Of a stretch of 64,000 nucleotides of DNA, positions 44,418 to 56,267 are shown piece after piece. A program made the translations under genes and the position numbers. Positions within the stretch are counted from its first letter, which is position 1. Every line of letters begins with the position of its first letter. Origin of the DNA: [Phialemoniopsis] sp. UDSM-2020 (lineage: Eukaryota > Ascomycota > Sordariomycetes > Thyridiales > Thyridiaceae); contig JAEILZ010000001.1 in the NCBI GenBank assembly GCA_018873225.1, positions 6,944,001 through 7,008,000 on the forward strand, written 5' to 3'. A model generated the notes under the pieces. It did no database searches, was not told where the DNA came from, and was given only the letters and a program-made list of their open reading frames with translations.

Positions 44418-45473
44418 ATGACGGATTCGACCGAAAACCCCAAGGTCGACCGGAGCCAGTTGGCTGGGAAGACAATCCTCATCACCGGGGGAGCTTCCGG
44501 GTTCGGCGCCGCCTTTGCACGGGAATGGGCGAGCCATGGCGCCAACATCGTCATCGGGGACATGAACGACGCTGCCGGCGAGGCGCTCGTGGCGGAGCTC
44601 CGGTCTTCGACGGGGTCGCAGCACCACCACTACCAGCGCTGCGACGTCACGAACTGGAAGAGTCAGGTTGCGCTCTTCCAGACGGCCGCGCGAGAGAGCC
44701 CGACGGGTCACATAGACGCTGTGGTGCCCAACGCTGGAATCAGCGCGGACGCGAACTCGCCTACGGGCGATTTCGAGAATCCCGAGGGCCTCGAGGGAAG
44801 CGATCCTCCGGCGCCGAGGTTCAAGATCTTGGATGTGAACCTGACCGGTGTCATGTACACTGTTCACCTTGCCATGCACTGGCTGGTCATAAAGGATGGC
44901 GACGATCAGGAGAGGTCGAAATCAGAGAGTGAATCGAAGACAACGCAAGATCGCCATATACTACTGATTGGATCGATCGCAAGCCTGACACCTCTGGTCG
45001 GAGCGGCGCAGTACACGGCTTCAAAACACGCAGTGACAGGCTTGTTCAGGAGCCTACGAGGTACAGCCTTCCGGCGCGGCATAAGGATCAACATGCTCTG
45101 TCCTCACTTCGTCAAAACGGGGCTCCTGAATGAGGGAGTCATGTTGATCCTGGCCGGTGGCGGCCTGGGCAACTTGTCAGACGTGGTCGAGGCGGGGACA
45201 GACTTCATGGCGGATAGGACCGCCTACGGACGGTCGGTTGTGATTGGTCCAAAGCTCAAGGTCGAAGACGGGGACGACGGGGAGATGAAACTGGTTGAGG
45301 TACCCCACGAGGAAGGCGAGGGCAAGGGCATCTGGGAGTGCTACGCGCACGACTACCAAAGTACCGAGGCCTTCTTCTACCGATACACTCGCCTCTTGAT
45401 AGCGTTTGCCAAGATGAGGGGATGGGCTGGTTGGGCCAAGGACGTTCTCAACGTAGTGTTCCGACGAAAGTAA
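44418..45473 (+). CDS. Short-chain dehydrogenase (15-PGDH-like), single exon
   Basis: A 351-residue protein without introns, longer than the usual ~260-residue classical SDR because of acidic insertions and an ~80-residue C-terminal extension. ILITGGASGFGAAF is the cofactor loop; IVIGDMND ends the second strand with Asp, suggesting NAD(H). VVPNAGIS is the NAG motif, LLIGSIASL carries the catalytic Ser and YTASKHAVTGL the YxxxK pair. A RINMLCPHFVKTGL segment follows, as in the 15-hydroxyprostaglandin dehydrogenase-like group. It lies 1.34 kb upstream of the PKS on the same strand, the only plausible tailoring enzyme next to it. Confidence 0.87.
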   Translation: MTDSTENPKVDRSQLAGKTILITGGASGFGAAFAREWASHGANIVIGDMNDAAGEALVAELRSSTGSQHHHYQRCDVTNWKSQVALFQTAARESPTGHIDAVVPNAGISADANSPTGDFENPEGLEGSDPPAPRFKILDVNLTGVMYTVHLAMHWLVIKDGDDQERSKSESESKTTQDRHILLIGSIASLTPLVGAAQYTASKHAVTGLFRSLRGTAFRRGIRINMLCPHFVKTGLLNEGVMLILAGGGLGNLSDVVEAGTDFMADRTAYGRSVVIGPKLKVEDGDDGEMKLVEVPHEEGEGKGIWECYAHDYQSTEAFFYRYTRLLIAFAKMRGWAGWAKDVLNVVFRRK

Positions 45474-46816
45474 ACCGTACCTGTAACCTAATGTAGTACA
45501 GTGTGGTGCCTCTGTTTTGCCTTGTGATAGCTGAATTACGATCGTCACTAACGCATGCCCAGGCTGAACGCCAACGTTGCACTTGGAAGCCGCGGCTAGA
45601 CTACCGGGAATTTCGTGGTGCGGAGCAGTGCGTATCTGTGCAGTACTTGGAGTGTGGTGGGCAGAGGAAAGGAAGTTGAACGATATTGCAGACCTAGATG
45701 GCTTATTACTAGATATCGAGACCGCCGTCGCCTCATCCGCATAGCCGTGTAAGCGAGGCTTCCAGAGATAAGCATTACGCTATCCTGGATTACTTGTGGG
45801 TAGGTCCAGACCCTTCGATTGCCCGTCTAGGCAGTTCAATAACGGGCAGTCCAGGTATTGCGTCGATCTAGACAGCTTTCTTCCGTGAGAGACCTTGGGG
45901 CCTTTCGAATCCCAGATAAGTAATAGGATCGCTATCTCCAGCTCTTTAATCCGTGACAGAGCTGCTATATGTGCCCGTCCAACAGAAATCCATGTATCCG
46001 CAACGCAGTGGCGCCAGCGTCTGTCGGCTGATTTCGTCCACGTTTTGCCGACGTAATGCAATGTAGTCCTTATCAGGAATCGTGCTGGGGGCTTCTACTA
46101 CCAGTTCCTGTCTTGCGGAATGATAGACACAAGTATGATATACTGTCTTTCTTTCTCTCTATACTATGTCGTGTTAAACATTAGTAAATCCTCTCGAACA
46201 TGCTCGGGAACTAAGATGTTGGAGAGCAATGATGGATGCTGCCGCCCTGACATGAGAAAAGCGATGGAGGACGCCACTTTCGTAGTAATTTAGCCCGACT
46301 TGCGCGCCAAGACAAAGCCTACGTAGCCCTCTCGGCATCGAGACACGGCAGCAAACACACCATGCTCGGCACAAGTGCCGGTTGACAACGGGTAGGATGC
46401 ATTGCAAGCGAGCACATGTCGATCAGGTTCCGCTTTGCGTACTAAAGGTGCCACTTTACCCCAGGTTCTTGGCACCAGGGGAATGGGCCAATCACTTTGG
46501 CCTGGTTCATCTGGCTAATGCAGAGGCCAATTAGGGTGAGATGGACCCTGGATCTGATATCGCATGGATGGAATGCTCCGTTGTATATCCCTTCTAAGAG
46601 AAGAGAAGGACAGCTTATCGTAGGTCGAAGCCATAACGTCGAGTAATAAAAGGTGGCTACTGGCCCTGCCGTGGCGCGAGGTATGAGGGATCGTTGTGCG
46701 GCGGCTTCTTTGCAGATTCCAAGACATATGAACCCTGGTTTTCCGACTTGCACGGGGCTCTTGGCTGAGCACGCAATCTCGAGCAATTCTGCAAAGTTGC
46801 TTCAGCAGTGTGTGCA
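45474..46816. other. Intergenic upstream of the PKS
   Basis: No gene called. An aataaaag TATA-like string lies near 46644-46651, about 170 bp before the PKS ATG. Minus-strand frames at 45780-46061 and 46290-46475 have no ATG start, family motif or signal peptide. Confidence 0.45.
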
Positions 46817-49800
46817 ATGGCGCCCTCCGCTGTTCCTCCTGAGGAGTCCACGCCTGAGCCATCGACGCCTGTGACCGAGACGGGCAGTGATGGCTCCAAC
46901 TTTGAGATGGTGAGCCCCTGCTCACCGTCAGAGTCTATATCTGCAAATGAACTCCTCAACAACATGCCCGACGCCGCGAATGGGCATGGAGCTACCAACG
47001 GCACCGCCAATGGTCATCATGTCCCTGTGAACGGCCATAGTAACGGGACAAACGGAACCCACAAAACCACCGAGGCTGGTTCCCAGACAGCCGAGTCCTC
47101 GGAGAAAAAATCCAAATTCCCACCTGTCGCCATTGTGGGAATGGCCTGCCGCTTGCCCGGCAATGTATCCGACCCGGAGCAGTTCTATGAGCTCATCTGT
47201 CGAGTGCGAAGTGGTTGGTGCCCGATGCCCGAGGAGAGGTTCAGCAAGGATGGATACCATCACCCGAACCCTGACAAACTGGGTTGCTTCAACCCTGCCG
47301 GAGGCTGCTTCCTGAGTGAGGACATCTCGCTTTTCGATGCACCCTTCTTCAGCATCACAGAGCGGGAGGCCATCTCCATGGACCCACAGCACCGTCTAAT
47401 CCTCGAATGCACATACGAAGCTCTCGAGAATGCGGGCATCCCGCGTCACAAGCTTGTCGGAAAGAATGTGGCCGTCTACGCCGGCGGGTCGTTCACCGAC
47501 TACGAGTTGAACAATCTGCGGGACCTCGACACCGCGCCGATGTATCAGTCGACAGGCAACGCGCCGTCTCTTCTTGCGAACCGCATTTCCTACTACTTTG
47601 ACTTCCGTGGCCCAAGTCATACCGTGGAGACGGCTTGCTCATCAAGCTTGACGGCCCTCCACATTGCCATGCAGAGTATCCAGAGCGGCGATTCGTCGGT
47701 AGTGGTCCTTGCGTCGAGCCATCTCAACCTACTTCCAGATCATTTCGTGTCCATGTCGTCACAAGGTCTTCTTTCCGGGGACGGTCGGTCGTACGCATTC
47801 GATTCTCGGGCTAACGGGTTCGGTCGTGGCGAAGGTGCCGGAGTGGTCATTCTCAAGCCGCTCGACCAAGCACTAAAAGACAACGACAACATAAGAGCGG
47901 TGATAGTCGGAAGTGGTGTAAACCAGGACGGGAAAACGAACGGTATAACGATGCCGAACGGAGACTCCCAGCTGGATCTGATGAAGAAGGTCTACGCTGA
48001 TGCTGGGTTGGACCCCCAAGAGTGTGGCTATGTGGAAGCGCACGGCACTGGGACCAAAGTGGGAGATCCGCTAGAGATGAAGGCGCTGCACCGCATGTTT
48101 TCCGAAGGAAGGAGCAAGAGCAAACCGCTCTACGTCGGCTCAGTCAAGACAAACATTGGCCACCTGGAAGGCGCCAGTGGTATCGTGTCCCTGATCAAGT
48201 CCGCTATGATGCTCGAGCGGGGTTACATCCTGCCCAACTACGACTTTCAGAAGGGCAACCCCGAGATCCCATTCGACGAATGGGGCGTCAAAGTGCCTGC
48301 CACAGTCGTTCGATGGCCCCGTCAAAAGAAGTACATCAGCATCAACAGCTTCGGTTTCGGCGGAGGCAACGCACACGCGGTGCTGGCAGCAGCCCCGAAG
48401 AAGCCCGTCGTTCCGGTCCAGTGGATGCACGACTACGTCGAGCCCAGCCGCTTGTTCGTCGTTTCCGCCCACAGCAAGGAGGCGCTTGCAGAGCAGATGC
48501 GGAACATGACGATCTATCTCGAGCGCCACCCTGTGGCCTTCCAATGGAACTTGCTAGCCAACCTTGCCTACACTCTTGGACAGAGGCGGTCGTTTTTGCC
48601 TTACAAGGTCGCCATCGCCACAAACGACGGAGCTGAGCTGACGGCGGCATTTGCCAAGGAAATTCACAACCCGGTCCGGTCGACCCGGGAGCCCAACATC
48701 GGGTTTGTCTTCACGGGACAAGGAGCACAATGGCATGCCATGGGGAGGGAGCTCATCAAAGCTTACCCTATCTTCAAGGCCTCACTAGAAAAGTTTGATG
48801 CTGTGCTTGCTCGAATGGGCGCACCCATTAGTTTGATGGAAGAACTGGCGCGAGACGCCAAGGAATCCCGGCTATCCGACGCAGAGCTCAGCCAGCCCGG
48901 ATGCACGGCCATCCAGATCGCGCTCGTTGACACGTTGGCGTCCTGGGGTATCCGCCCAAAGGCAGTCGTCGGCCACTCCAGCGGAGAGATCGGTGCTGCA
49001 TACGCTGCTGGAACCTTATCATTGGAGGACTGTGCCTCCATTGCGTACCTACGCGGCCAGTCGGTTCTGAGACTAAAAGCGGATTATCCCACTCTCGACG
49101 GCGGCATGCTTGCAGTGGGCGCAGGGCCTGAGGAAGTCTGGCCGCTTATCAAGACGATCAAGAATGGACGCGTCACGATTGCCTGCATAAACAGTCCCGG
49201 CAGTATCACAGCCTCTGGCGATTCCGAGGCTGTTGCAGAGCTCCAAGCCAAGATTGAGGAAAAGCAGCTCTTCAACAGGAGGGTCAGAGTGGACACGGCG
49301 TACCACTCCCACCACATGGAGCTTGTAGCAGCTTGGTATGGTGAGTCCGTGGGCAAGATCAAGGCCGCGCCTCAAGCGGACGTGTCTTTCTTCTCTTCCC
49401 TCAAGGGTCGGCTCGTGGACTGCTCGGAGCTCACCACGTCATACTGGGTCGAGAACCTCGCACGCCCGGTGCAGTTTTCGCAGGCTCTCACGGAGATGTG
49501 CACATCGCCGGTCGGCACGGACAAGGTGGATGTGCTCGTAGAGATTGGGCCGCATTCCGCCTTGGAGGGCCCTGTGAAGCAGATCCTCAAGGCTATCGAC
49601 AGCAAGGCAAAGATGCCGCCATATCTAGCCTCCTTGGTCCGAAACAAGAATGCAGTCGACACGACACTGGCGCTTGCTGGGTCCCTGTTTAGCCACGGAA
49701 CCATGGTCGACTTTGAGGCTATCAACTTCCCAGTGCCCCCACCCAAAGCAGTGGAGGCATTGAGGGATCTTCCAAAGTACGCGTGGGATCACTCCAAGCG

Positions 49801-52800
49801 CTACTGGTGGGAGACGAGGATCAGCAAGGCTCACCTCCACCGACCCTTTATCCGAAACGACGTTGTTGGCGCTCTGGCAGACTATTCCAGTGAGCTCGAA
49901 CCGACGTGGAGGAACATCATCCGTACTGACGAGCTGCCGTGGGTGCGAGGCCACATGATGCAGGACATGATTGTCTATCCTATGGCCGGATACTTGTCAA
50001 TGGCCATCGAGGCATCTGCTCAGAGGGCACATCTCGCGGGACAGGCTTTCGACAAGTTCGTGTTCAGGGATGTCATCATTAGCCGTCCACTGGTGATCCA
50101 AGAAGGCACTGACGCGGAGACGAACATCAACATCCGACCATTCGCCGAGGGGACTCGACAGTCTTCCAAGACCTGGGATGAGTTCCGCATCTCTTCTTGG
50201 AACAAGGACAGAGGATGGGTTGAGCACTGCCACGGCTTGATCAGAGTTGAGTCCAGCACGGACACAAATTCGGTCCATCAGAGAGCTGAGTCGGAGGGAG
50301 CATCGCTGCGAGAGAGGGCAGCATGCATCACGGCCGCATGCAGCCGGAAGGTCGACCACAAGCAAGTCTATGACGACCTCGCCACGGTGACTGCCAAGTA
50401 CAATGCGCAGTTCCGGGGTATGGAGAACTGCGCTGGCAGCGATACTACCTGCGTCGCAGATATCATCGTCCCGGATACCCGTCGTGGTATGCCCAAGGAG
50501 TTTGAGCCGGAGCTCATCATCCACCCTGCTTTCCTCGATCAGTTCACCCATGCAGCCTGGGTAATCCTCGGTGCCGGCCGAGACAAGCTGCCGGCGCTCT
50601 ATATGCCCCGGTTCTTCAAGTCCCTCACTATCTCCAAGAGTGTCTGCAACCAGCCAGGCGACCGCCTGCGTGTCCACGGCAAGGGCAACCCCAACTTTGA
50701 GAATCCCGCTTCTACAAAGATCACCATATTTGCCACTTCTACAGATGGCGGTCAAGAGTTGATCAGCATGGAGGGCCTCGTCGTCGACCCACTCGTGGAG
50801 GCACAGATTTCGTCCGAGGCTGCGTCACGCGAGCTGTGTTACCGTGTGGTTTGGGAGCCAATGGCAGCTGACAACTCCGACGAAACGAGCGATGGGGGAG
50901 CTGTTATAGAGGACAGAATTGCCGACGGGATATCCATCGTCTGCACAGAAAACCAGAAGCAAACACTGGCAATCCCTCTCAAGGAGCAACTTGACGCTGT
51001 GTGTACTGCCGACGTGGACATTGTCTCGATGCATGACAATATATCCGGACGGGTATGCATCGTCCTCACGGAGCTCGAACAACCCTTCGTCTCAACACTC
51101 AACGAGAAGAGTTTCGCACAAATGCAAGCGATGGTACAATCTGCAAAGGGCATTCTATGGGTCGTGTCGGGCTCATATGGCGACGCAAGCAATCCACACG
51201 CCGGCATGATCCTCGGTCTGGCCCGGACGATCCGATCAGAAACAGGCCTCAGTTTCGCGACCCTTGATCTCTCGAGCACAGCACTGTCCTCGTCTCCTAT
51301 TATTAGCGACAGTGTCCTGAAGGTGGCAAAGTCTATCTTCGGCAAGGATGCGTCGCCGTCTACGGACATGGAGTATCAGGAATTAGACGGAGAACTCAGT
51401 GTGTGCAGGATCCACCCCGACGAGAAGCTGGATGCCTTCGTGGAACAGCAGACCGGCGCCTCGACAGCACCATTCCTACAACCATTCAGTCAAGCGGGCC
51501 GGCCCTTGAAGCTCAAGGTTGGCACCAAGGGCGCACTAGATACTCTCCATTTTGTTGATGATCCATCGGCTACCTCGTCACTGCAGCCGGATGAAATCTG
51601 CATCGAGGTCAAGGTCACCAGCATGAACTTTAAGGACATCATGGTGTCCATGGGAGAGGTCCCAAGCCCGTATCTTGGTGTTGAGTGCGCGGGCATTGTG
51701 GGCGCTGTTGGTGCGGATGTCACAGACTTCAAAATTGGCGACAGAGTCTGTGCAAGCTCCGAAGGGGCCTACTCCACCTATACGAGATGCAAGGCGACGA
51801 GTGCTGCCAGAGTGCCGGACCACATGAGTCTCGAGGCTGCGGCTACAGTACCAGTCGTCTTTGCCACGGCTTACTACAGTCTCTTTGACGTTGCCCACCT
51901 ACAGAAAGGCGAGACTGTGCTCGTCCATGCCGCCGCGGGAGGCGTCGGTCAGGCCGCTATTATGCTGTGCCAGATGGTGGGCGCGGACGTCTACACCACC
52001 GTCGGAAGTGAGGCCAAGAAAGCCTTCTTGATGGAGACGTACAACATACCCGAGGACCACATCTTTTACTCCAGAGACACCACCTTTGCCAAGGCCGTTC
52101 ACCAAGCCACCAACGGTCGTGGAGTCGACGTGGTTCTCAACTCTCTGGCAGGCGACGCGCTCCGGGCCACGTGGGAGTGCATTGCTCACTTCGGGCGCTT
52201 CGTTGAGATTGGCAAGCGGGACATCCTCGCCAACACGGGCCTAGGCATGGCGGTGTTTGAAATGAACGCCACGTTTGCCTCTGTTGATCTGACCGTGGTT
52301 GCCGCCGAGCGGCCGCAGGTCATGAGGCGTGTGCTGGATGATGTGTTTAAGCTGCTCGGATTCGGACTAATCCGACCCATCTCGCCCATCACGATATTCC
52401 CCATCTCGGAGGTGGAGACGGCTTTCCGCACTCTGCAGGCGGGCAAGGTCCATGGCAAGGTGTTGCTGACTGCCGGCCCCAATGACTTGGTGAAGGTGAG
52501 CTGTGACCAATAGACTATCACTTTGAGAGCGTTTGGCTGACATACTGTACAAGGCAACGTACTCGGAGCGTACATTCTCGGATCTGCTACGAGCTGACGG
52601 GACTTACATGATAATCGGTGGCACTGGCGGCATCGGACGGAGTATCACCCGGTGGATGTTTAACAAGGGCGCCAGGAACATCGTCCTAGTCTCCCGATCT
52701 AGCAAGGCCTCAGAAAAGGTCACCGAGCTCATTGAGGATGGAAAGAAGCAGGGAGTGAATGTCTGTATCCACTCCTGTGATGTCTCTGACCCGCAACGAG

Positions 52801-53760
52801 TGGAAGCCATGGTGGCGGAGCTCAACACCAGCTTGCCGCCGATTCGCGGAATGATTCACAGTGCCATGGTCCTCGATGTAAGTAGACGCGCTCAATGTTT
52901 CTGCACGTCCACGACTGCTAACAGATTCACAGGATGTCTTATTCGAAAAGATGACGTTTGACCAGTGGGAGCGGGTGGTCAAGTCCAAGGTCGCTGGTTG
53001 CTGGAACCTCCACAACGCCTTAAGTGGCGCCGAGATCGACTTCTTCATCACGATGAGTTCGGTGGCCGGCATCATTGGCAACCGTGGCCAGGCTGCCTAC
53101 GCGGCTGCGAACACCTTCCTCGACTCGCTGACCCAGCACCGGCGTAGACTGGGCCTCCCAGCGACGACTCTTGATCTGGCCGCGGTTAGCGACACGGGAT
53201 ATCTTGCAGAGAACGCCGAGCGCCAGAAGCAAGTGCTGGATCAAATTGGCGGCGAGCACATCAGCGAGAAGGAGATCCTGGCGTTGATTGCTGCGTCGAT
53301 AACGGGCAAAGCTGAGGAATCCTGCGGCTCTCAAGTTGTGACCGGTCTGAAGCTGCCCGCCGCCTTCTCGAATGTCTTCTGGGCCCCAGACGGCAAGTTT
53401 GAGGCGCTACGTGCCAGGGCCTCTCAGGGCGCGCAAGGCGACGCTACTGCGGCTCAGTCCATCTCCCCGAGCGCGGCGCTGAAGCGCGCAAAAAACTACG
53501 ACGAGGCGCGGCAGATTGTTATCGATGCGCTGCTGGACAAGACGGCTAGCGTGCTCATGCTGCCGCGGGAAGAGCTTGATCCCAGCAAGGACACCGTCTT
53601 TTACGGACTGGACTCTTTGGTCTCGATTGAGATCCGGAACTGGATCACTCGCGAGTTCGGCGCGGCGCTGCAGATCCTGGACTTGCTGAGCAGTGGTTCG
53701 TTTGTGGCCTTGGCGGATGTCATCTTGCGGAAGACAGAGCTGGTTTCTTTTGACAAGTGA
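46817..53760 (+). CDS. Highly reducing type I polyketide synthase (KS-AT-DH-ER-KR-ACP), three exons
   Basis: Exons 46817-52495, 52554-52877 and 52933-53760 give 2276 residues. The first ~100 residues are a low-complexity Ser/Pro then Asn-Gly-Thr-rich leader. KS (about 103-530) has Cys274 in VETACSSSLTALH, EAHGTGTKVGDP and NIGHLEGASG. AT (about 629-945) has GQGAQW and Ser721 in GHSSGE. DH (about 1000-1290) has His1046 in GHMMQDMIVYP and Asp1241 in HPAFLDQ. ER (about 1568-1885) has VLVHAAAGGVGQAA. KR (about 1905-2090) has GGTGGIG and YAAANTFLDSL, with an intron inside the domain. ACP has Ser2229 in GLDSLVSIE. No methyltransferase domain is found between DH and ER, and no thioesterase or reductase follows ACP, so chain release must be in trans. 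The product would be a reduced, unmethylated chain. Confidence 0.95.
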
Positions 53761-54563
53761 TCTTGTATGGTTTTCTTTATCTGGCAATATTGGTTGTGTT
53801 ATTTGGATATACTTGGCTTTTGCGAGTCTGTAAGAAGTTTGCCATATCTTTTCCGCAAGTACGACTTGAATGCAGTGAAAATAGACGACCTGTTTCTTGT
53901 TGTCTAAACAGTATCGGGTCTACGTTCGTGCATCTTGAATTCATCTACTTGCTCAAGACGCAGTGACTGTTAATTCATTTCCCAACCGCGATACAAGGCA
54001 GGAAGAGCGTTGCATCTACTTCCTCAAAGGGAGCGTTCCTCAACTGGCGTAGCCTTGTTTCGCTGATGAGTATCAAGGTTTTGAAGGTGTTTACATATGC
54101 CCTAATAGGAAACCAAGTCATACTCTGATTGGCTTGCTACTGAGAAACTCCACTTCCCCGTCCCGCTCCCCTTTCGCGGCACCAGCTTGTCTCCTTTGTC
54201 AATCAATCTGGTAGATGGCAGAAAGGTTAATGATTCTTGATGCCAATGCACTATCACCAAGGAGAATCACGGCAAAGAAGGCCGGCGCAGTATGAACGTA
54301 TAAATATTATTAAAGTCATCTCGTATAAGAGTTCAGTAAGCCTCATGCCAATTCCTTTCCCGCCTATGGGCCATGCCCCCTGCCCACCCTGCGAAGGCTG
54401 CCCAAACATTAAGAACGACAGTAGTATAACCCCAGAGACACGACATGGATACAGGCAGCCTTGATCAAAATTTTGGAACCAGCCAAAAGAAAAGATCACC
54501 CTGGAACGCCATCATACCATCATCAATCGTGTGTCTTCATTACAAAAGTCCCTCGTCACTCTT
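53761..54563. other. Intergenic between convergent genes
   Basis: 3' regions of the PKS and the conserved minus-strand gene. Nothing else recognised. Confidence 0.5.
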
Positions 54564-56267
54564 TCAGCACGCGCTGTACTTGACGCCTCGCTTGCCAAGC
54601 TCCTTCCTGCCGACGGGGTCCTCGGGCCAGATCCAGCCCCTGGACCTCTTGGCCTCGCGCTTCTCGGCCAGCTGGGGCTGCGGCATCCAGTCGTCGCGCG
54701 GCAGGGCCTTGCGGCGCGTGCCCTCGGCGGGCGCGCCGATCTCGCTGCGCCAGTGCGCGTGGCCCGAGAGGGCCTCGTCGCCGGCGAGCATGCACAGCGC
54801 CCAGAGGGCGAGGCACGCCGTCATGGGAGGCTCGTCCAGCTCGTCCTGGCTGGCCGTGGCGGCGAGCTGAACGCTGCCGACCTCGAGGTAGCCAAAGTGC
54901 GGCGTCGACTCGCCGCCGTTGCGCACAAAGACGAGCTCGATCTCGGTCATGATGAAGCCGTAGCGGCAGCCATGCTCGCGCATGGTGTGGTGCAGGTGCG
55001 CCAGGCCGCGCAGGTACTCGACGCGCTTGACGTTGCCCTCGACGCGCATGCCCGTGTTGAAGCGGTCAAAGCTCTTGACCAGGCCGACGACGCGGGCCGT
55101 GGGCTTGCCGCCAAAGATAGCGGCGGCAAAAGACGACTCGCCCGAGAGGTTGGCGACAAACATGTTGTCCGCGGCGGCGTTGGCGGACGGGTTGGGGTTC
55201 TTGGAGGGGACGGACAGCTGGAGGGGCCGCGTAGACGACAGGGCCAGGGCGGCGTTGATCTTGGGCACGTAGTAGTTGGCGTAGATGGAGTGCAGGGCAC
55301 CCTCGGTCTCGGGGTGCCGCTGGCCCGTGGCGAAGTTGGGCAGCAGGGGCTCGGGCACAGGGCAAGCGAGGAGGCCGGCGGCGCCGGGCAGCGAGAGGAC
55401 GGACGAGGTGTTGAAGGAGACCCAGGGGCGGATCTGGCGGACGTCCCACCAAAAGTGCTTGGTGTTGGGGTTGCGCATGGGGAAGTTGACGGACCGCACC
55501 AGGGAGGGGGCAGGGTTGGCCGCGGTGAGGTATGACATGAGGGTGGTGCTGGCTGGGGGCTCGGGGGTGCTGTTGGCGGCGGCGGCCAGGGGAGAGGGCG
55601 CGCGGGGCACGTAGGTCTGGTACATGAGGTTGTCGGGGTGGCACATGCCGGCCTGAAGGGTGGCGGTGGACATGGCGGTGGTAGCGGCGGCTGGCGCCGA
55701 GACAAAGGTGGGCATGCCGCGGTAGGTGGGGAAGCCATACTTTTCGAGTGTCATGTTGTCAAGGCTGCACGACGAGGCGCGGCGCGAGTGGTCGCTGTAG
55801 TCATGCTGGGAGGGTGCGAAGCTGACGGGCGAGCACAGCAGAGTGGGTGTGCTCGAGTCGGAGTCGTCTGAGAGCGGGGTGTTGAAGGACAGAGCGGCAG
55901 ACCGGCTGATCTCTGGGTTGGTCATACTTCGCTGGTGCGAGGGCCGGAAGGCCGGCTTGGATGCGGCAGCAGGCGGCGGCGTCGTCCGCATGCGCTTGGG
56001 CGGCGAGGGGACGATGGCCTGGTCTTGAGAGCGGATCTTGGGCAGGAGGAGGGGGCCGTGAGTCCGGATGGGAGAGCGGGCAGGCGTGGTGGTGCGCGAG
56101 CTGGTGGTCTGGAAGGAGTCGGAGGGCGACGACTCGAAAGAGTAGACAGAGCCATGCGAACTTGAGCGAGCGTGTCCCGGATGGTACGGGATCTCGAGGA
56201 GAGAAGGGTCAAAGGTGAAGCTCGGCGGGGTGGCCGGTTCGCAAGAGGGAAAGGTAAAGTCGAACAT
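54564..56267 (-). CDS. Conserved fungal protein with disordered N-terminus, function unknown
   Basis: A single-exon 567-residue protein starting MFDFTFPSCEPATPPS. The first ~260 residues are Ser/Thr/Pro-rich with basic patches (PPKRMRTTPPP), consistent with a nuclear or regulatory disordered region. The second half (about residues 270-470) is globular with NTKHFWWDVRQIRPW, DNMFVANLSGESSFAAAIF and RYGFIMTEIELVFVRNG. The basic C-terminus includes EKREAKRSRGW. No signal peptide or membrane helix. I do not recognise a named domain. The long upstream region (over 2.8 kb to the next gene) is typical of developmentally regulated fungal genes. A long antisense frame over it is a GC-codon artefact. 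Confidence 0.8.
   Translation of the reverse strand: MFDFTFPSCEPATPPSFTFDPSLLEIPYHPGHARSSSHGSVYSFESSPSDSFQTTSSRTTTPARSPIRTHGPLLLPKIRSQDQAIVPSPPKRMRTTPPPAAASKPAFRPSHQRSMTNPEISRSAALSFNTPLSDDSDSSTPTLLCSPVSFAPSQHDYSDHSRRASSCSLDNMTLEKYGFPTYRGMPTFVSAPAAATTAMSTATLQAGMCHPDNLMYQTYVPRAPSPLAAAANSTPEPPASTTLMSYLTAANPAPSLVRSVNFPMRNPNTKHFWWDVRQIRPWVSFNTSSVLSLPGAAGLLACPVPEPLLPNFATGQRHPETEGALHSIYANYYVPKINAALALSSTRPLQLSVPSKNPNPSANAAADNMFVANLSGESSFAAAIFGGKPTARVVGLVKSFDRFNTGMRVEGNVKRVEYLRGLAHLHHTMREHGCRYGFIMTEIELVFVRNGGESTPHFGYLEVGSVQLAATASQDELDEPPMTACLALWALCMLAGDEALSGHAHWRSEIGAPAEGTRRKALPRDDWMPQPQLAEKREAKRSRGWIWPEDPVGRKELGKRGVKYSAC

Noticed and set aside
46290..46475. Small cysteine-containing minus-strand frame upstream of the PKS
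   Set aside because: No signal peptide and no splice-linked neighbour; likely chance.
54531..55535. 334-codon plus-strand open frame opposite the conserved gene
   Set aside because: Low-complexity Gly/Arg/Ala/Val sequence, antisense to a coherent coding frame.
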